Source of the DNA: Bacteroidales bacterium
Lineage (GTDB): Bacteria; Bacteroidota; Bacteroidia; Bacteroidales; UBA4417
Length of the DNA stretch: 64,000 nt
Reading direction: 5' to 3'
Assembly (NCBI GenBank): GCA_016707785.1
Contig: JADJGZ010000008.1
Location: forward strand, 62,001 to 126,000
Shown: positions 19,264 to 28,130 of the stretch, piece after piece
How positions within the stretch are numbered: position 1 is the stretch's first letter
Layout of the letters: each line of letters starts with the position of its first letter
Position numbers and translations under genes: made by a program
Notes under the pieces: generated by a model
Seen by the model: the letters and a program-made list of their open reading frames with translations, nothing else
Told to the model about the DNA's origin: nothing
Databases searched by the model: none

Positions 19264-19848
19264 ATGAAAAGAGATATTATTTTAGCTGGTGTTGGGGGAC
19301 AGGGAATTTTATCAATCGCGGCAACAATAGGTATGGCAGCCCTGGGATCAGGACTTCACCTAAAACAGGCAGAAGTGCACGGAATGAGCCAGAGAGGTGG
19401 AGATGTTTCATCAAACCTGCGGATTGCTGACCATGAAATAGCTTCCGACCTGATCCCTTATGGTCAGGCAGATCTCATTATTTCAGTGGAACCAATGGAA
19501 TCACTAAGATATCTGCCCTTACTTTCTGAAAATGGATGGTTAATCACTAATACAAAACCTTTCATCAATATACCCAATTATCCGGCCATGGAGTCACTGA
19601 TGTCGGAAATAGAATCCTTTGAAAAGCATATAGCCATTAATGCAGATGATATTGCGAAGGAATTGGGTGCCACTCGTTCAGCCAATATGGTAATACTTGG
19701 AGCAGCAGCTCCCTTTCTTGAGATTCCAGCCGAAAAATTGAGGACATCTATTCGACAGATATTCTCCAAAAAAGGGGCAGAGGTAGTTCAACTAAATCTT
19801 AATGCTTTTGATGCCGGTTACAATTTTGCCGTGCAGCATATGAATTAA
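19264..19848 (+). CDS. iorB: indolepyruvate:ferredoxin oxidoreductase, beta subunit
   Basis: IorB is the gamma-type 2-oxoacid oxidoreductase subunit that pairs with IorA. The 194 residues open with MKRDIILAGVGGQGILSIAA, the family glycine motif, and have EVHGMSQRGGDVSSNLRI. I chose the ATG at 19264 over the non-ATG start at 19237 because it gives this canonical N-terminus. It is co-directional with iorA and ended by a strong hairpin. Confidence 0.93.
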   Translation: MKRDIILAGVGGQGILSIAATIGMAALGSGLHLKQAEVHGMSQRGGDVSSNLRIADHEIASDLIPYGQADLIISVEPMESLRYLPLLSENGWLITNTKPFINIPNYPAMESLMSEIESFEKHIAINADDIAKELGATRSANMVILGAAAPFLEIPAEKLRTSIRQIFSKKGAEVVQLNLNAFDAGYNFAVQHMN

Positions 19849-19870
19849 ACTTATAAAATGCATTTGAAAG

Positions 19871-19896
19871 ACAGGGTATAATACCCTGTTTTTTAT
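19871..19896 (+). terminator. rho-independent terminator after iorB
   Basis: ACAGGGTA pairs with TACCCTGT around TAA, followed by TTTTTATT. Confidence 0.82.
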
Positions 19897-19940
19897 TGCC
19901 CTGGCTAGTAAGACTTATTTTCCTAAAATTCTGAGTACAG

Positions 19941-21176
19941 ATGATAAAAGTAAAAAAGATCCGGTTTTTTATTAGTGTCGGCATTGTAGTATTACTTTCT
20001 GCAGTAGCACTGTTGCTGATGAAAGATTTCATTATCATGCCTATTGCCAAACCTATAAATAAAAGTACGCCGAACATAGAATATGGTATTGTAACTGATT
20101 CATTTTCCATAGTCAGGGAAACAGTCAAGCAAGGTCAAATACTTGCTGAATTATTAACTGATTTCAATGTTGATAAGGAGCACATTAATCAATTGTCAAT
20201 AAAGGCTGAAGGTGTTTTTGATCTTCGGAAATTCAGGGCAGGCAATGAATATACTGCCATGGTTTCTACTGATAAGAGTAAAAAGCTCAGGTATTTTATC
20301 TATGAAATTTCGGATACCAGTTATGTTGTTTTTGACTTTGGTGATACTTTACATATTCATTATGGTGCTCATGAAGTAACGAGGAGGTTGCGTTCAGCAA
20401 GCGGAACAATCAATAGTTCGTTATGGAATACCATCGAAAATGCAGGTTCTGATCCTAACCTGGCTATTGCCCTGGCCCAAATTTACCAATGGACTATTGA
20501 TTTTTATGCCATCCAGAAAGGGGATCAGTTCAAAGTGATCTTTGAGGACCTATCAGTAGATGGAAAATCTGTTGGTCTGGGAGTCATTCATGCTGCCTGG
20601 TTTAAACATTCAGGGAAGGATTTTTACGCATATCGCTATCAACAGGGCGAAAATCCTGAGTATTTTAATGATTCAGGCGAGAATTTAAGGAGGGAGTTTC
20701 TGAAGGCTCCTTTGAAGTTTAGCCGAATTTCATCCCGGTTTTCAAATAGTCGTTTACATCCAGTTCTTCGCATACGTCGGCCCCATCATGGAGTTGATTA
20801 TGCTGCTCCATCGGGTACACCGGTTCATAGTATTGGAAGTGGAACTGTTCTTAAAGCTGCATATTCAGGGGGTGCTGGCCGAATTGTCACTATTAAGCAT
20901 AATACAATCTATACGACCAGTTACATGCATTTAGCAGGCTTTGGTCCTGGAATCAGGAATGGCGCTCATGTAAGTCAGGGACAGTTAATTGGTTATGTTG
21001 GAAGTTCAGGACTTTCAACAGGCCCTCACCTCGATTTCAGGTTTTATAAAAACGGTCAGCCAATTGATCCATTAAAAGTTGAATCTCCTCCTGCTTATCC
21101 TGTTGACAATAAAAACAGACCGGTATTCGATTCAATTTCAGCAGTATATAAAAAGAACCTTTTAATTATTAAATAA
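19941..21176 (+). CDS. M23 family (LytM-type) peptidase-like envelope protein
   Basis: A 411-residue protein with an N-terminal membrane anchor or uncleaved signal (residues 8-35), a middle region resembling the LysM/OapA-like part of this family (about 55-240), and a C-terminal M23 domain. Visible zinc-site elements are HHGVDYA (HxxxD) and the YMHL histidine. The usual third motif HxH reads HLDFRF, so the last His is Asp. I recall this substitution in other Bacteroidota M23 proteins, which may be regulators of murein hydrolases or active with altered metal binding. It is monocistronic, convergent with tonB. Confidence 0.85.
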   Translation: MIKVKKIRFFISVGIVVLLSAVALLLMKDFIIMPIAKPINKSTPNIEYGIVTDSFSIVRETVKQGQILAELLTDFNVDKEHINQLSIKAEGVFDLRKFRAGNEYTAMVSTDKSKKLRYFIYEISDTSYVVFDFGDTLHIHYGAHEVTRRLRSASGTINSSLWNTIENAGSDPNLAIALAQIYQWTIDFYAIQKGDQFKVIFEDLSVDGKSVGLGVIHAAWFKHSGKDFYAYRYQQGENPEYFNDSGENLRREFLKAPLKFSRISSRFSNSRLHPVLRIRRPHHGVDYAAPSGTPVHSIGSGTVLKAAYSGGAGRIVTIKHNTIYTTSYMHLAGFGPGIRNGAHVSQGQLIGYVGSSGLSTGPHLDFRFYKNGQPIDPLKVESPPAYPVDNKNRPVFDSISAVYKKNLLIIK

Positions 21177-21229
21177 GCATTCGGATTAGGGTGCTGGAAA
21201 TGGTTACTCATATACTTTAAATAGAAAAA

Positions 21230-21262
21230 AAAGATGCCACCAGGATATTCCTGATGGCATCT
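21230..21262 (-). terminator. rho-independent terminator of the tonB operon
   Basis: AAGATGCCA(C)CAGGA pairs with TCCTGATGGCATCTT around TAT. On the minus strand it is followed by a long T-tract (complement of the A run at 21224-21232), so it ends tonB; it may also stop the convergent M23 gene. Confidence 0.75.
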
Positions 21263-21282
21263 TCAAATTTGTAATTCAGATG

Positions 21283-22078
21283 TTATTGAGTTCCAGAAAG
21301 TTTGAACTGAATAGCCATTTGATATTGCACACGAACTTGTTTCCCGTTTTGTTTTCCCGGATGCCAGTTTGGCATCATCCTGACTACCCTAAGAGCTTCT
21401 TCATCACAGCCTCCACCAATACCGCGCAATACTTTTGCATCGGTAATATGGCCTTTGGAATCAACGATGAATGAAACATACACTGTACCTTGTATACCTG
21501 TTTCAGATGCTTGAGTTGGATACACCAGATTACTTGCCAAGGAATTTAAGCCTGGCTTCTTCACCACCAACAAAGGATGGACTTTCTTCAACGAAATTAA
21601 AAACAGGTTTGGATTCTTCAACTTCGATTACTTCTTCAACCGGAGCAGCAACAAATTCCTCAGCTATAGCAACAGGCTCATTAACTGCATTCTGATTGAG
21701 TTCATCCTGGTTAAAGATATCGATGTCTTCTACCACTTCCTCAATTGTAACAACAGGTGCCACAAACTTGACTTTTTGTTCAAGTGCGGCAGGAGGTGGA
21801 GGAGGAGGTGGAGGAGGAGGGGCTTCTTCTTTGGGCTTGTCCATTTCTATGAATTCAGCACTGGCTGATTTCTCAATGTACTTAGCTCTTTTTTGAGTGT
21901 AGTAACTTGAAACCAGCGGATATGTAAGCGCTGCGAGCAGAACGGCAGTTGCCAGCAATAATGCCCTTGTAAGATGCTTATGGTACAACTTACGCAAAAC
22001 ATATGCTCCATAAGCTTTATTCCTGTGCTCAAAGACGATCTCGTCCATGGGGGCAGTATAAACTTTTTGTTTTGTCAT
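21283..22078 (-). CDS. tonB: energy transducer TonB, frameshifted as sequenced
   Basis: TonB couples the inner-membrane proton motive force to outer-membrane receptors. The first part (22078 to about 21537) has an N-terminal cytoplasmic segment ending KAYGAYVLRKLY, one membrane helix (about residues 38-58), and a periplasmic linker with a run of ten prolines; it then stops at LKFLGK. The next frame continues the family exactly: ASNLVYPTQASETGIQGTVYV and the C-terminal TonB domain to 21283. Removing one of two C residues at 21537-21538 would restore a 265-residue protein. This may be a consensus error or a real mutation. It is the last gene of the exbB-exbD-exbD-tonB unit. Confidence 0.88.
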
Positions 22079-22133
22079 TGTTGTGGCTATCGATTTAATA
22101 TTTAACTACCTTAAAAGGTAAAAGACATTTGAT

Positions 22134-22782
22134 CTATTTCACTGCGGCATTTGGATTTACGACTCCTTCTATCATTTTTAGTTCGATAGGAGTAATGTCA
22201 ACGATCGCATAATTAGCAATGCTGGTAATAGCCATCTCATCAATAATATCAACAAGATTTTTGTACTTAGCTTTCTCATCAGCTTTGATAAGTACAATGG
22301 GTGCATTTTTATCAGATTTCTTCAACTCTTTGATTTTGCGGTTCAGAGTTGAATCAGCCATAACCAGGTCTCCTTTAATAACTTTTATCGAAGCTCGGAC
22401 ACTGCTTTAAAGACGATTTTATTTCTAGGAGTAAAATTTTCCTGATGCCATCTTTACTGTAATCACTTTTCAACAGCGCAGGAAGTGGTTTTGTGGGATC
22501 AGCTGCACCAAAATAGTAGTATATCTGGTCATTACCTGAGACGAGCACATTAAGGGTTCTGTCAGCAGAGATCTCCGGAGCTTTCACGTTTGGATCGTCC
22601 TTTTTTTCAGGCATGGTGATATCCATGGCTTTGGGTTTACTGAAGGCAGTTGTTAGCATGAAAAAAGTGATCAGCAAGCACATCAGGTCGACCATAGGGG
22701 TCATATCTATGCGTGTTGAAAACTTTTTCGCTTTCTTTTTGCCACTCTTTTGTTTTCCTTCTTCTTGGATTATTTCAGCCAT
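22134..22782 (-). pseudogene. exbD: ExbD-type biopolymer transporter (copy 1), two frameshifts as sequenced
   Basis: The N-terminal part (22782 to about 22432) has the ExbD opening STRIDMTPMVDLMCLLITFFM with the membrane-embedded Asp, then drops out of frame after GIRKILL. The expected continuation RNKIVFKAVSEL is in a second frame (about 22426-22390), and the remainder, IKVIKGDLVMADSTLNRKIK through the conserved VLIKADEKAKYKNLVDIIDE, is in a third frame to 22134. Two single-base losses near 22430 and 22389 explain this. Apart from these the protein (about 216 residues) looks fully conserved, so a sequence error is as likely as inactivation. ExbD partners ExbB in the TonB motor. Confidence 0.82.
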
Positions 22783-22816
22783 CGTATGATTTCTTTAGAG
22801 GGAATATCGTGATTGT

Positions 22817-23443
22817 TTATTCTACTAAAACGGCTTCTTCTTTCACCAGGTTGGTAGTCAGATTAAACTTATTTACCTTGTTTTCCTGGAGAATGTCCAT
22901 TACATGTTTCACAGTTTTGAAATCAGCGACACCATCACCTTTTATAGCAACTTCGGCATTAGGATTTTGAAGACGAATAAACCTAACCCAAAGGTTGAGT
23001 TGGTTATCAGTCGAATCAATAGGAATTCCTGTTTGAAACACTTCACGTTCTTTGGGGTCTTCTGTATTGAGCCAGGCTTTGAGTTTCTCGATTGGCATAC
23101 CGAAAGATGACCATGTGGCGAAGGTTTTGAGTTCCTTTTCTGTCAAGGTCAATTGATACTGTTCAGCCATTTTTTTCAATACTTCTTTTCTTATCAGAAC
23201 TGAGGTATCAGTTCCATTATCGAAGTTCATATATACTTTATTGTCTTTTCCAACAAGTAAAGTGATGACATTCTGCTCAGGAGCTACTTTCTCGGAAATG
23301 GAATTCGGAGTATCAATGATAGCAGCTTCCTGTGGCTTGAATGAAGTCGTGAGCATGAAGAATGTAAGCAAAAGGGCAAACAGGTCCACCATTGGCGTCA
23401 TGTCAATGTGCGGAGATTTTACCGGCAGCTTAATTTTTGGCAT
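22817..23443 (-). CDS. exbD: ExbD-type biopolymer transporter (copy 2)
   Basis: A 208-residue ExbD with the signature HIDMTPMVDLFALLLTFFMLTT, including the conserved membrane Asp, followed by a periplasmic domain. The domain is longer than classical ExbD (about 140 residues in E. coli), with an inserted segment around residues 75-135 (KMAEQYQLTLTEKELKTF and following). It sits between exbB (69 bp) and the other exbD copy (34 bp). Two dissimilar ExbD genes in tandem are common in Bacteroidota and may form a heteromeric stator. Confidence 0.92.
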   Translation of the reverse strand: MPKIKLPVKSPHIDMTPMVDLFALLLTFFMLTTSFKPQEAAIIDTPNSISEKVAPEQNVITLLVGKDNKVYMNFDNGTDTSVLIRKEVLKKMAEQYQLTLTEKELKTFATWSSFGMPIEKLKAWLNTEDPKEREVFQTGIPIDSTDNQLNLWVRFIRLQNPNAEVAIKGDGVADFKTVKHVMDILQENKVNKFNLTTNLVKEEAVLVE

Positions 23444-23512
23444 GGTTCATATGTTTAAAAGTTTATGAATCGGGTACTAGGTACCGTTAGGCATCTTAAA
23501 CAATTGATAGCC

Positions 23513-24325
23513 TTATTTATTCTTGCTGGCAAAAGTCTGTGTGAGGCTGAATCCTGCTTCATCAATCTTATAGGTTAATCCATCAATCTTAGTTGAGAAG
23601 TAGTTATAAAGAATGATGGCCAGGGTTGAGCCGGTAATCCCGAAAGCTGTATTGATAAGAGCTTCAGAGATACCAGTGGCAAGTGCAAGTGCATCCGGAG
23701 CACCAGCTTGTGCAAGAGCAGCAAAAGCCCTGATCATACCTAATACTGTTCCAATAAGACCAATAAGTACAGAAATTGAAGCAATGGTGGATAAGAAGAT
23801 CAGGTTACGGGATAGCATTGGGAGTTCAAGGGCAGTGGCTTCCTCGAATTCTTTCTGTAACGAAACAAGTTTCTGATCTTTATCAAGTTTTGTGTCTGTT
23901 TGAAGTTCTTTATATTTCTTAAGACCCGCTTTCATAACGCTACCAATAGATCCTTTCTGTTTATCACAACTAACGATTGCTTCATCAATCTCATCTTTAT
24001 TTAAATGACCCTGAAGCTTGACAATAAAAGCATTGATAGATCCTGTTCCTTTTGCTTTTCTTAATGTGAAGGCTCTTTCGAAAGTAAAAGTTAAGAGGAT
24101 GAGAATCAGGGAAATCAGTAGGGGGACAATGTAACCACCTTTATAAACGATGGCAAGGTAATTGCCAGGCAAACCGTGCCCTTTTGGATTTCCTCCTTCA
24201 AAGTTGATCGGATTTCCCAGTACATAGAAATACACCAGGAATGAGATTGCTAAAGCAATCAAAATAGCTGCGGTAGCGAATGCTGACCTGAATGCCTCTT
24301 TCAACGTTTGACCGTTATTGCTCAT
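23513..24325 (-). CDS. exbB: ExbB/TolQ/MotA-type proton channel protein
   Basis: The 270-residue ExbB homologue forms the stator channel of the TonB motor. It has an N-terminal helix (about 14-36), a second near 60-80, a cytoplasmic loop, and the conserved MotA/TolQ/ExbB core with ISVLIGLIGTVLGMIRAF and ATGISEALINTAFGITG. It is the first gene of exbB-exbD-exbD-tonB and has a good candidate promoter 70-105 bp upstream. Confidence 0.94.
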   Translation of the reverse strand: MSNNGQTLKEAFRSAFATAAILIALAISFLVYFYVLGNPINFEGGNPKGHGLPGNYLAIVYKGGYIVPLLISLILILLTFTFERAFTLRKAKGTGSINAFIVKLQGHLNKDEIDEAIVSCDKQKGSIGSVMKAGLKKYKELQTDTKLDKDQKLVSLQKEFEEATALELPMLSRNLIFLSTIASISVLIGLIGTVLGMIRAFAALAQAGAPDALALATGISEALINTAFGITGSTLAIILYNYFSTKIDGLTYKIDEAGFSLTQTFASKNK

Positions 24326-24395
24326 TTGTAAAAAGATTAAAGATTTATGACTGGTTTAATTGATTATTCAACGATTATATAGTGTTGAAGGTAAG

Positions 24396-24429
24396 CAAAG
24401 ATAATTGTTTTAACAAATTACGAAACAAA
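24396..24429 (-). promoter_or_regulatory. candidate promoter of the exbB-exbD-exbD-tonB operon
   Basis: Minus strand TATCTTTG (24396-24403) is an exact TAnnTTTG box, with TTTG at 24426-24429 as the -33 box, spacer 22 bp. It lies in the 149-bp gap after the TPR gene, so exbB can be transcribed apart from the upstream genes. Confidence 0.5.
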
Positions 24430-24474
24430 AATGCTCCTTTTCAAATATTTTACCTGTCCACCATAAATAACCTT

Positions 24475-26163
24475 CTAAGGTCGAGAGGATTTGAACTCCG
24501 GGCACCTGGGTTTTAAGTCCTTAATAGCGCTCAAGGCATTTTCATTTGCCGGATCCAGGATAGCGATTTTATCCCAATAGCTGATAGATTCACAGTATTG
24601 TTTATTCACGAGATAATAGTATCCAAGGTAGTTATATGCTTCAAGGATATCTTTATTATATTTCACAGAATCTACCGTAGCTTTTTCCAGTAATTTCTCA
24701 TAAAATGGTTTTGCTATTCCTTCTTTTGTGTCAGGATCAAGGTTAGCATAAACTCTTGCTCTGAAAAGATATGCCGGTTCAAAGTCAGGGCTCATTCTAT
24801 TTACAACGGCCAAAGCTGAATCGGCCAGCCCCCAGACTTTAGCATCAAAATAGGCGCGGGCCATTTTGTAATAATCGTTTGTGCTTCCCCCTGTCCTGCT
24901 TATCTTTTCCTGGTATGCAAAAGCGGCATTTTCATACTTTTTGTATTTCAGATATGAGGCTGCAATTTCATTCAGCAGGTCAGTATTTGTTGTATCAAGT
25001 TTGAAAGCCTGGGTCAGCCTGAATGCGGCTAAAGAATCCATTCCATTCTTTACCAGGATTCTTCCGAAGTACAGGTAATCCTTTGAAGTAATTTTCTCAA
25101 CAGGTGAGTTATCCACAAACTTAGTAATATAATACTTTGCTTGCGGATACTGTTTTTCCTCGAAATATGAATAGGCCAGCGCCCTGTTCAGGTCATTATA
25201 TGAAACAGAGTCATAGGCCTGAATTTGTGTAATTTGCTCAATTGCTTCCTTGTAGTCTTCGGTTTGGATGAGCATATTGGCATACCTTCTTTTGGCAGCA
25301 ATATTGCTACTGCTCATTTCAAGGTACTTTTTAAAGTACTTTTTTGATTCGTCAGATTGGTTGGTCTTGGCATAAAGAAAACCTAATTCAAGGTAAGCTG
25401 GAGCAAAAGAAGGATCAATAGCTAAGGCATCCTGATAATAGCCTAAAGCATCCTGATAGCTTTTAATCCGGGTATAAAGCTGACCTAGTCTCAATCTTGC
25501 CCTTGTGGACTGAGGTGAAAAGTCTTGTGAACGGCGATAGTTTTCAGCAGCACGTGTGCCATTATTTAAGGTATAAATCCAATAATCCCCACGAAACAGA
25601 AAAAGATCAGGGTTTTTGTTATCCAGTGATTCCGCTCTTCTAAAAAGATCAAAAACCAAGGCAGTATCCCTGGTTCCCACCTGAACATATGCTTCTGCAA
25701 TTCGAACCAGGATCGTTGCCTGGTCAGGTTTTGAGAGTCCTGACTTGGTTTTTTTGGCGGGAAGGAATGACATTGCTTTTGCAAAGTTTTCCTTTGCAAA
25801 GGTGGTTTCATTCTGAATCAGTGAAACCTTACCAAGCCCTATATAATTAAGGGCTTCATTTGGATTAGCAGATATTCCAAGATTGTAACGTTCCGCAGCT
25901 TGCTTGCCAATTTTTTTGAATGAAATATTTGCAGTATCAATGAAGTAGGAAGCAAGTTGATTTTCTCCGCTATAATAGAAATTTTTACCATTAGTAGGAT
26001 CAGCTTTGATCAAGGAATTAAAAGCACTTTCAGCAGCTTCAAATTGTTGTTGATACGTCATGTTAATAGCAGAATTCAAATCCTGGCTGAAAGCAGTTCC
26101 TCTCCAAAGCAGGCTTGCTATGAGTAAAATTGCAATGAAAGATTTCTCAGTTAATAGTCGCAT
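24475..26163 (-). CDS. periplasmic tetratricopeptide repeat protein
   Basis: A 562-residue exported protein: signal peptide at residues 8-27 (cleavage near AFSQ) followed by roughly a dozen TPR-like helical pairs, e.g. AYLELGFLYAKTNQSDESKKY and NYLGYYYLVNKQYCESISYWD (each shortened here). No catalytic motif is seen. It follows the PstS-like gene by 20 bp and precedes exbB; a TPR protein in this position recurs in Bacteroidota TonB clusters, suggesting a role in the TonB/transport apparatus, though none is demonstrated here. Confidence 0.85.
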   Translation of the reverse strand: MRLLTEKSFIAILLIASLLWRGTAFSQDLNSAINMTYQQQFEAAESAFNSLIKADPTNGKNFYYSGENQLASYFIDTANISFKKIGKQAAERYNLGISANPNEALNYIGLGKVSLIQNETTFAKENFAKAMSFLPAKKTKSGLSKPDQATILVRIAEAYVQVGTRDTALVFDLFRRAESLDNKNPDLFLFRGDYWIYTLNNGTRAAENYRRSQDFSPQSTRARLRLGQLYTRIKSYQDALGYYQDALAIDPSFAPAYLELGFLYAKTNQSDESKKYFKKYLEMSSSNIAAKRRYANMLIQTEDYKEAIEQITQIQAYDSVSYNDLNRALAYSYFEEKQYPQAKYYITKFVDNSPVEKITSKDYLYFGRILVKNGMDSLAAFRLTQAFKLDTTNTDLLNEIAASYLKYKKYENAAFAYQEKISRTGGSTNDYYKMARAYFDAKVWGLADSALAVVNRMSPDFEPAYLFRARVYANLDPDTKEGIAKPFYEKLLEKATVDSVKYNKDILEAYNYLGYYYLVNKQYCESISYWDKIAILDPANENALSAIKDLKPRCPEFKSSRP

Positions 26164-26183
26164 ATTTCCTCCCGTAACTAGTG

Positions 26184-27128
26184 TTAGTCTTTATGTATTT
26201 CAATTAATCGAACAGGCATTGTAGCGGGCACAAGCCCTGATTTTAATACAATCCGTTGTCCTTTATCACCTGCAACAAATGAGGTGAAACCTGAGCCCAG
26301 GCCTGAAAATGTTTCTCTCCTGATCATGAATACATCTCTGCAAAATGGATAAGATTCTTCAGCAATATACCCCTGAAAAGGTTTACAAGTATTATCAATG
26401 TTTGTGCCAACTGCCAGAACTTTTATGGATTTGAGGAATCGTTGTGAGATACTGTCCTGTGTATCGCTTATCCAGTTTACACTTATAATCCCAAGAGCAC
26501 TTTTATTGTTTTTAACATATTCAATGACGTCTTCATTTGAATTCACTGCAAAGCAGTTCGATGGGAATTCTCCTGCCAAAGAGAATTTCTCGCGAAAATA
26601 ACGCACATTTCCCGATTTATTATTATCAAAGACTACATTAATGGGACTTTGTTGCAGTCCTGGAGTGATTTGATCCCAGCTTGTTAATTTTCCAGCAAGT
26701 ATATCGTTAAATTGTTGCACAAGTATCTGTGAGTTATCATTGTCCGGATTTACGATAAGTGCCAGCGCATCATGTGCAACTATGGTTGTCCTTGGGATGA
26801 AATTATTGGCTGTAAGGTATTCCTTTTCATCTTTAGTCAGATCCCTGGTCAAGACGACTGTTCTTACAGAATCATTCATGAAATCCTTAATTACCTCATA
26901 TTCCGGCTTATAAGATGCATCTATTGTGGCATCCACATAGAGTGATTGAAATGTAAATAGTTGGGTATCCAATAGCAATTGAAAGGATTCATCAACAACA
27001 ATTTTTGTATGGCCACGTGTGGGTGTTTCATCCAGTTGCTGAACTCCCATTGGATTGTTGCATGAAGCACCCAATAAAAGAAGCAAACATGAAACAATAA
27101 TTGGGCAGATGTATTGATTTGCTGGCAT
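26184..27128 (-). CDS. PstS-like phosphate-binding lipoprotein
   Basis: A 314-residue lipoprotein with a lipobox LLGASC at about residues 18-23 and a PBP-like domain (DALALIVNPDN, FNDILAGKLTSWDQI, SGNVRYFREKF) as in PstS and related phosphate-binding proteins. No pstABC permease is nearby; the neighbours are the TPR and TonB-ExbBD genes. It may bind a ligand in the periplasm for the TonB system or be a sensor; phosphate specificity is only inferred from the family. Confidence 0.82.
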   Translation of the reverse strand: MPANQYICPIIVSCLLLLLGASCNNPMGVQQLDETPTRGHTKIVVDESFQLLLDTQLFTFQSLYVDATIDASYKPEYEVIKDFMNDSVRTVVLTRDLTKDEKEYLTANNFIPRTTIVAHDALALIVNPDNDNSQILVQQFNDILAGKLTSWDQITPGLQQSPINVVFDNNKSGNVRYFREKFSLAGEFPSNCFAVNSNEDVIEYVKNNKSALGIISVNWISDTQDSISQRFLKSIKVLAVGTNIDNTCKPFQGYIAEESYPFCRDVFMIRRETFSGLGSGFTSFVAGDKGQRIVLKSGLVPATMPVRLIEIHKD

Positions 27129-27224
27129 CTTTTTAGGAATTTCAGTTACATTTCGTAATAGGACATGAAGTCGGACATAAAGGAACCTACCTGGTTTTCA
27201 TTATATGTATCCTGAGTATTTATG

Positions 27225-27440
27225 TTATGACTCATTTTCCTGATGTTTTGAGATCATTTTCACAAATCTAAAAATACCATAAGCTATGAAGAATAGGGAA
27301 AAGGCAATTTTGAGATTTGGGGGAATTCCGGGAAATACCTGTTTCAGAAACAAGGAAGCACCAAGACCGACATATACAATTGCCATAAAATAACCAAAGA
27401 TGATCATGAATTTTGAAAAGAAGACCCGACCTTTAGACAT
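27225..27440 (-). CDS. small two-helix membrane protein of the TonB cluster
   Basis: A 71-residue protein with two hydrophobic segments (about 9-30 and 40-60) separated by a short PGIPPN loop and a charged C-terminus. No known domain. It is the first gene of a same-strand run (this gene, PstS-like, TPR); small proteins of this kind are often found beside PstS/TPR/TonB genes in Bacteroidota, so I think it is real. Confidence 0.65.
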   Translation of the reverse strand: MSKGRVFFSKFMIIFGYFMAIVYVGLGASLFLKQVFPGIPPNLKIAFSLFFIAYGIFRFVKMISKHQENES

Positions 27441-27595
27441 TTTAAGTGATTTGATGAAGATTATAACTCCTTAATTTCCCATTTCAACTGATTCCTTCAT
27501 GGACAATATCCAGGTGATTTGATATATACACCTTGAATATATGCAAAAGTAATTCATTTTACATTTTGCAATGCTAATAATATTAAGGATATGAA

Positions 27596-27627
27596 TAAAA
27601 AAAGCCCTGCAATATGCAAGGCTTTCA
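27596..27627 (-). terminator. rho-independent terminator
   Basis: AAAGCCcTGCA / TGCAAGGCTTT hairpin with ATA loop; on the minus strand it is followed by TTTTTTTA. It ends the repeat-protein gene at 27651. Confidence 0.78.
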
Positions 27628-27650
27628 GAAAGTACTAAAATTATTTTCAA

Positions 27651-28130
27651 CTATTCTGCTTCAGGCATTTCACCAAGGTTATCCTTACTTGAAAAACCGG
27701 GTGTGTAGAAATCATTAACATTGAACTGCAGGTATTCGAATTCATTGGCTGGAAGTTCATCCAGACTTATGGAATTTGATTCGGTAAAGGTATTTACATC
27801 GAATTTCAGGTAATCGAAGCTGGATTCAGGTAATTCAGAGATTTCATTTTCAACACCTTCTGTGATATACTTACTTACATCAAATTTGAGATAATTGAAA
27901 TCGGCCACCATTAAAGGAGACTGATTTGAATTATCAAGAGTATTGGATTTGGGTTTCCTTTTTTCGGTGGTTACGTTATCTCCATCCTCATTGGTAACGG
28001 TGTTTGTGATTTGATTGAACTCTTCAGCGCCTTTACCTGTCAGACTGATGATATTCTGACTATTAGCTATTGCAATACCTGAAAGAACGAACATTGAAGC
28101 AAGTGTGATAATTATGTGTGAGGTTTTCAT
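27651..28130 (-). CDS. exported protein with three 27-residue repeats, function unknown
   Basis: I use the ATG at 28130, which gives a signal peptide (MKTSHIIITLASMFVLSGIA, cleavage near IANSQ); the open frame extends to 28187. The 159-residue product has a hydrophilic spacer (30-77) and then three repeats starting FNYLKFDVSKY (78), FDYLKFDVNTF (105) and FEYLQFNVNDF (131), each ending in ELPES, ELPAN or EMPEA. I recognise no family. It is acidic and lacks a type IX tail or lipobox, so it is probably periplasmic or outer-surface. It is monocistronic, with its own terminator and a palindrome 131 bp upstream. Confidence 0.72.
   Translation of the reverse strand: MKTSHIIITLASMFVLSGIAIANSQNIISLTGKGAEEFNQITNTVTNEDGDNVTTEKRKPKSNTLDNSNQSPLMVADFNYLKFDVSKYITEGVENEISELPESSFDYLKFDVNTFTESNSISLDELPANEFEYLQFNVNDFYTPGFSSKDNLGEMPEAE

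Noticed and set aside
21696..21896. Glycine-rich open frame on the plus strand
   Set aside because: Antisense of the proline run and linker of tonB.
21530..22434. Programmed frameshifting in tonB and exbD
   Set aside because: No slippery heptamer or downstream stimulatory structure at the break points, and both genes are normally read in one frame.
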